From contig NZ_BPQV01000017.1 of NCBI RefSeq assembly GCF_022179465.1, positions 1 to 64,000 on the forward strand: 64,000 bases of DNA, in the 5' to 3' direction. The DNA is from Methylobacterium organophilum. GTDB taxonomy: Bacteria; Pseudomonadota; Alphaproteobacteria; Rhizobiales; Beijerinckiaceae. Each line of letters starts with the position of its first letter. The first letter of the stretch is position 1. The translations under genes were made by a program, and so were the position numbers. The notes beneath the pieces were generated by a model, which saw only the letters and a list, made by a program, of their open reading frames with translations, was not told the DNA's origin and searched no databases. Shown here one piece after another: positions 59,299 to 64,000 of the stretch.

Positions 59299-59733
59299 TC
59301 AGCCGAGCAGGGCCGCCTTGTCGACGAGAAGGGCCTTGGCGAGGTCGTCGAGCACCTTGTGCTCGCTCTCCGTGACGCCGCCCTCGTCGGCGACGTCGGC
59401 GGCGATCAGGAAGACGTGCTGGCGCTGCTCCAGGGGACGGTCGGCGATGGCCGAGACGAGGCGCAGGTTCTCGAGCCGCCCGGCGCGCAATTCGGCCCGG
59501 GCCAGCGCCTCGAACAGCTCCTTCTCGAGGGCCAGGGTGTCGTAGGATTTCTCCAGGATCGGGTTGGCGCGCATGCTGACCAGGGCGGCCTCGATCTCCT
59601 CCTCGTCGGTCTCCCCGTCGGCGACGATGACGTTGGCCGCGGCGGCCACCGCCGCCTGCATGAACGCCGTGTCGCCCGCGTAGGACATCACCGCCCGGTT
59701 GAAGCGGACGAGTGCATCCTGAAAGAACCCCAT
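59299..59733 (-). CDS. TerB-family tellurite resistance-type protein
   Basis: 144 residues from the ATG complement at 59731-59733 (MGFFQDALVRFNRAVMSYAGDTAFMQAAVAAAANVIVADGETDEEEIEAAL). All-helical TerB fold with repeated acidic helix motifs (ADGETDEEEIE near residue 40, EGGVTESEHKVLDDL near the C-terminus). No other ter gene is present, so a tellurite role is not supported; stand-alone TerB proteins are common in alphaproteobacteria with unknown function. The 284 bases to the MFS gene at 60018 hold no gene. Confidence 0.8.
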   Translation of the reverse strand: MGFFQDALVRFNRAVMSYAGDTAFMQAAVAAAANVIVADGETDEEEIEAALVSMRANPILEKSYDTLALEKELFEALARAELRAGRLENLRLVSAIADRPLEQRQHVFLIAADVADEGGVTESEHKVLDDLAKALLVDKAALLG

Positions 59734-60017
59734 CCTGCCCTCCTCGCACTCTTCCGCGCCGGGATGCGGAGGCCCTCGGCCCGAGCATCTTAAGCGCGAA
59801 TCGCGGCGCCTCCAGCGGGCCGAACCGCCTGCGGCGCGATTTCCATCGGCATTTGTGGCCTGCGCATCACAGGGCGGAGATCGGTTGGCCGCACACGCCG
59901 CCGGACCGCGAAAAATGCGTTCCCGGGCCGGAACCGAGTCCGGGATGCGCATTTGAATGCCTGGGATGAAGGCGGCACCCTGAAACGTGCGCGGCGTCAT
60001 CCGCCCTTCAGCGACGG

Positions 60018-61334
60018 ATGACGATCATGACGCAGACAACCGGTGCCACGGGTGCGCCTGCTCCCTCGCAGAAGTCCCTGCGCGGCCTCGACGCGCTGAA
60101 CTTCTTCCTGGCCGACGTGCGCGACGGGCTCGGCCCCTACCTCGCCATCTACCTGCTCGCCGTGCGCGGACCCGAGCAGGGCTGGAACGAGGCCACGATC
60201 GGCCTCGTCATCACCATTTCCGGCATCGTCGGGCTGATCGCTCAGACGCCGGCGGGCGCCCTGATCGACCGAACCCGCCACAAGCGGGCCATCGTGATCG
60301 CCGCGGCGGTGGCGGTGACCCTGAGCTGTCTGGCGCTCCCCTTCGTCTCGAACTTCTTCCTCGTCGCCGCCACGCAATCGCTGGCGGGCATCGCCGGGGC
60401 GATCTTCCCACCGGCCCTGGCGGCGATCACGCTGGGCGTCGTCGGCCCGAAGATGTTCTCCAAGCGGATCGGCCGGAACGAGGGCTTCAACCATGCCGGC
60501 AACGCCGCCTCGGCGATGATCGCAGGGGCCAGCGCCTATTTCTTCGGGCCGATCGTGGTGTTCTGGCTGATGGCGATCCTCGCCGGCGCCTCGATCGTCG
60601 CCATGCTGATGATCCCGGCGGAGGCGATCGACGACGACCTCGCCCGTGGCCTCGACCACGCCGAGCAGCAGGGCGGCGAGCAGCCCTCCGGCCTGTCGGC
60701 GCTCCTGCAGAACCGCCACCTGCTGCTCTTCGCCTTGCTCTGCGCCGCCTTCCACCTCGCCAATGCGGCCATGCTGCCGTCCGTCGGCCAGTTGCTGACC
60801 AAGATCTCGGGCAAGGACCACGCGACCTCGCTCATCGCGCTCTGCATCGTCGCCGCGCAATGCGTGATGGTGCCGGTCGCGATCTTCGTCGGCGCCAAGG
60901 CGGATGCGATCGGCCGCAAGCCGATCTTCCTGGCCGCCTTCGGCTTCCTGGCCCTGCGCGGCGTGCTCTACACCTTCTCGGACAACCCCTTCTGGCTGGT
61001 GGGCGTGCAATGTCTCGATGGGATCGGCGCCGGCATCTACGGCGCCCTGTTCCCGATCGTGGTCGCGGACCTCACCCGCGGCAGCGGGCGGTTCAACGTG
61101 GCGCAGGGGGCGATCGCCACGGCGCAGGGCGTCGGTGCCTCGTTCAGCGCGACCCTGGCCGGCGTGATCATCGTCGGAGCCGGCTTCTCCGCCGCCTTCC
61201 TGGCCCTGGCGGCGATCGCCGCGGCGGGCTTCCTCGTCTACCTGACGCTGATGCCGGAAACCCGTGGCTTGGATCCCGCCCAGGCCAGCCGCGACGGCGG
61301 CGCGGGACCGATGCCGGCGGCCGCGGCGGCCTGA
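60018..61334 (+). CDS. MFS transporter
   Basis: 438 residues (a second in-frame ATG at 60027 is equally possible). Twelve hydrophobic segments; loop 2-3 motif AGALIDRTRHKRAIVI and its repeat ADAIGRKPIFLAAF identify the superfamily, and a ~35-residue central loop (AEAIDDDLARGLDHAEQQGGEQPSG) divides the halves. N-terminal FFLADVRDGLGPYLAIYLL resembles a family of unknown-substrate MFS proteins in Rhizobiales. The orientation matches the small exported protein downstream. Confidence 0.88.
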   Translation: MTIMTQTTGATGAPAPSQKSLRGLDALNFFLADVRDGLGPYLAIYLLAVRGPEQGWNEATIGLVITISGIVGLIAQTPAGALIDRTRHKRAIVIAAAVAVTLSCLALPFVSNFFLVAATQSLAGIAGAIFPPALAAITLGVVGPKMFSKRIGRNEGFNHAGNAASAMIAGASAYFFGPIVVFWLMAILAGASIVAMLMIPAEAIDDDLARGLDHAEQQGGEQPSGLSALLQNRHLLLFALLCAAFHLANAAMLPSVGQLLTKISGKDHATSLIALCIVAAQCVMVPVAIFVGAKADAIGRKPIFLAAFGFLALRGVLYTFSDNPFWLVGVQCLDGIGAGIYGALFPIVVADLTRGSGRFNVAQGAIATAQGVGASFSATLAGVIIVGAGFSAAFLALAAIAAAGFLVYLTLMPETRGLDPAQASRDGGAGPMPAAAAA

Positions 61335-61441
61335 CGATCCCCCGAAGATCCCGCGGCGCCCCTCGGCCGCGGGGCAGGAACGCATCCGCCCCCGGCCGGT
61401 TTGTCCCGGACTCTCCCGTACGGAGCCACGAGGAGTTCGGG

Positions 61442-61750
61442 ATGCCCAGAGTTTCGCCTATTGCCGTGCTGGCCGGGATCTTCCTGTCCACGGCCGCCTA
61501 TGCCCAGGACCCGTCCGTGCCGCAGAAGGGACAGGACACCGACCCCAAGCTGCCGCCGCCGAGCGAGCAGGTTCCGGAGAAGGTGAGACCCGAGACGGAC
61601 GCGCAGAACAGGACGCTGAGCGACAAGCTCCGGGACTCAGACGGCGTCATCAAGCCGCCCTCCGAGGTCGATCCCGAGATCAAGACCATCGCACCGGAAC
61701 CGAACCCGAATTCGATGCCGGTGATCAAGCCTCCGGGCAACGCGAAATAA
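61442..61750 (+). CDS. Small exported Pro-rich protein of unknown function
   Basis: 102 residues from ATG 61442 with GAGGAG upstream. MPRVSPIAVLAGIFLSTAAYAQ is a signal peptide with cleavage at AYA-Q, after residue 20; the mature part is Pro/Asp/Lys-rich and looks disordered (DPSVPQKGQDTDPKLPPPSEQVPEKVRPE). No known domain. Its transcript ends at a hairpin just before purA. Confidence 0.65.
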   Translation: MPRVSPIAVLAGIFLSTAAYAQDPSVPQKGQDTDPKLPPPSEQVPEKVRPETDAQNRTLSDKLRDSDGVIKPPSEVDPEIKTIAPEPNPNSMPVIKPPGNAK

Positions 61751-61863
61751 GGCGTCACACCTTCGAGAAGCGGCGGCTTTTCACGGGATCGGACGGCTGG
61801 ATTGCGCTCCCTCGCCTTGACCCGGGCGCAGGGATGGCCGAAGAGGCCCCGCAACCCACCCCG

Positions 61864-61885
61864 CCCCGGCCAATGCCGGGGTTTT
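61864..61885 (+). terminator. Terminator before purA
   Basis: ccccggc (61864-61870) / gccgggg (61875-61881), loop CAAT, followed by TTTTC. Intrinsic terminator for the exported protein transcript, 55 bases before purA; could also act as an attenuator of purA. Confidence 0.6.
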
Positions 61886-61939
61886 CGCGCGTGGCGTCCG
61901 GGCTCTGGCCCCTCGCCGCGCGAGACAGGTCAGAACCTT

Positions 61940-63232
<1,293 letters not shown>

Positions 63233-63282
63233 GGCAGAGGCGGGCAGTCTGAGCCGCCCCGAAGGGATCGGATCGAGGCACG

Positions 63283-64000
63283 ATGGCGGACTATTATCCG
63301 TTGCTGGCGCGGGCGCTCGACGCATTGCCCGACCGTTCGCCGGCCATGCGCAAGGCCGTCTACGATCGCGCCCGCGGCGCCCTGATCGCTCAGCTCCGCT
63401 CCCTCGACCCGCCGATCGCCGAAGCCGATATCGAGCTGGAGCGGAAGGCCCTCGACGCGGCGATCGGACGCCTGGAGACGGCTTACGGGGAGCCCGCACC
63501 GCCGGCCGAGGCGCCCGCAGCCGAACCCCCGGCTCCGCCGCCGGCGTCCCCCGCGGCTGCGGCCTCCTCGAAGCCCACATTCCTGCCCGATCCATCCCCG
63601 GCAGCGGAGGCTTCGAAGCCTGCGGCGGAAGAGGCTCCGAAGCCTGCGGCCCCGGCTCCGGAGCGGGCTTCGGAGCCCACGCTGCCGCCGGCCCCGCCGC
63701 CGGAGCTGATGCCGCCCGCCGCCGCCGCCGACGCGCTGCCCGAGGCCGGGCCGCCCGAACCCTTCGCCGCCTTCGTGCCGCCGCGCCCGCCGCGGCCAGA
63801 GCCGGCGCCGGCCGCAGCGGCCGAAGGGGAGGCCCCGGCCGAGCCCGCCAATGCCAATGGCCGGCGCCGGCCCAAGATCGACGTGGTGCCGCCGCGGACC
63901 GGCCGTGCGCAGATGCTGCGCAACGCCGTGGTCTTCGGCCTCCTCGCGATCGTGATCGGCGCGATCGGCGTCGCCGCCTATCTCCTGCGCGACAAGCCCT
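63283..64000 (+). CDS. Pro/Ala-rich single-pass membrane protein, truncated by window end
   Basis: Open from ATG 63283 through the end (239 codons visible), no stop. Residues 1-65 look folded (MADYYPLLARALDALPDRSPAMRKAVYDRARGALIAQLRS, two helices), residues 68-205 are a Pro/Ala/Glu-rich linker (EAPAAEPPAPPPASP, SKPAAEEAPKPAAPAPE), then NGRRRPKIDVVPPRTGR and a membrane helix NAVVFGLLAIVIGAIGVAAYLL (about 214-235). Charged cytosolic region, one membrane span and a C-terminal part outside the window. The N-terminal module occurs in other Rhizobiales near purA, as far as I recall; function unknown. Confidence 0.75.
   Translation, partial: MADYYPLLARALDALPDRSPAMRKAVYDRARGALIAQLRSLDPPIAEADIELERKALDAAIGRLETAYGEPAPPAEAPAAEPPAPPPASPAAAASSKPTFLPDPSPAAEASKPAAEEAPKPAAPAPERASEPTLPPAPPPELMPPAAAADALPEAGPPEPFAAFVPPRPPRPEPAPAAAAEGEAPAEPANANGRRRPKIDVVPPRTGRAQMLRNAVVFGLLAIVIGAIGVAAYLLRDKP

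Noticed and set aside
59299-59733. TerB as evidence of a tellurite-resistance operon
   Set aside because: No terZACDE partner is present; isolated TerB proteins are widespread without that role.

Overview
The window is a high-GC (around 70% by eye), gene-dense, chromosomal stretch of an alphaproteobacterium. Protein sequence style and gene order fit Hyphomicrobiales/Rhizobiales, most probably Methylobacteriaceae (Methylobacterium/Methylorubrum); that placement is inference, since no database was searched. I see no insertion sequence, prophage, integrase or CRISPR array, so this is a core-genome region with small accessory pieces.

Region 1 (1-17.7 kb) is the str/S10/spc/alpha ribosomal supercluster: tail of tuf, rpsJ-rplC-rplD-rplW-rplB-rpsS-rplV-rpsC-rplP-rpmC-rpsQ, then rplN-rplX-rplE-rpsN-rpsH-rplF-rplR-rpsE-rpmD-rplO, secY-adk, rpsM-rpsK, rpoA and rplQ. 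The usual tight order is broken by terminator-like hairpins after rpsQ and rplO, a structured 350-base leader before rplN, and two inserted non-ribosomal genes: an MFS transporter (adk/rpsM) and a metallo-beta-lactamase-fold hydrolase (rpsK/rpoA). A consensus-like promoter lies before rpsM, which starts with TTG.

Region 2 (17.7-29 kb, minus strand) is a tightly overlapping eight-gene chemosensory operon: cheW, cheR (with TPR tail), cheW, mcp, cheA with a fused receiver, cheB, then two hybrid histidine kinases where a Wsp-type system would have a GGDEF output protein. There is no cheY and no flagellar gene. It resembles alternative-cellular-function (ACF) systems such as Wsp and, because of the REC-REC-kinase protein, the Che3 system of Rhodospirillum centenum.

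Region 3 (29-36 kb) holds branched-chain amino-acid synthesis: ilvI (acetolactate synthase large subunit), ilvH and ilvC. ilvI has a complete ribosome-mediated attenuator: promoter, a 16-residue leader peptide with consecutive Val-Leu-Ile-Val codons, alternative hairpins and an intrinsic terminator. ilvI and ilvH are separated by an opposite-strand methyltransferase gene. A MazEF-type module, a glutathione S-transferase and a TetR regulator with an 18-base perfect palindrome lie between ilvH and ilvC.

Region 4 (36-51 kb) is mixed housekeeping: trpS, an endonuclease III homologue, dapF-mtaB, an RluA-type pseudouridine synthase, ftsY, vapBC, a YciB-type membrane protein, and cytochrome c maturation genes split into ccmC-ccmD-ccmG (minus) and ccmA-ccmB (plus) around a transglutaminase-like gene.

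Region 5 (51-64 kb) has acnA with a leader hairpin and strong terminator, a His-rich YqjI-like PadR regulator behind a 17-base perfect inverted repeat, hemC, tRNA-Gln(TTG), an SDR enzyme, prfC, an MFS gene remnant, terB, an MFS transporter, a small exported protein, purA, and a truncated proline/alanine-rich membrane protein running off the end.

The most interesting items are the ilv attenuator, the chemosensory operon with kinase outputs, and the His-rich PadR regulator with its large palindrome.
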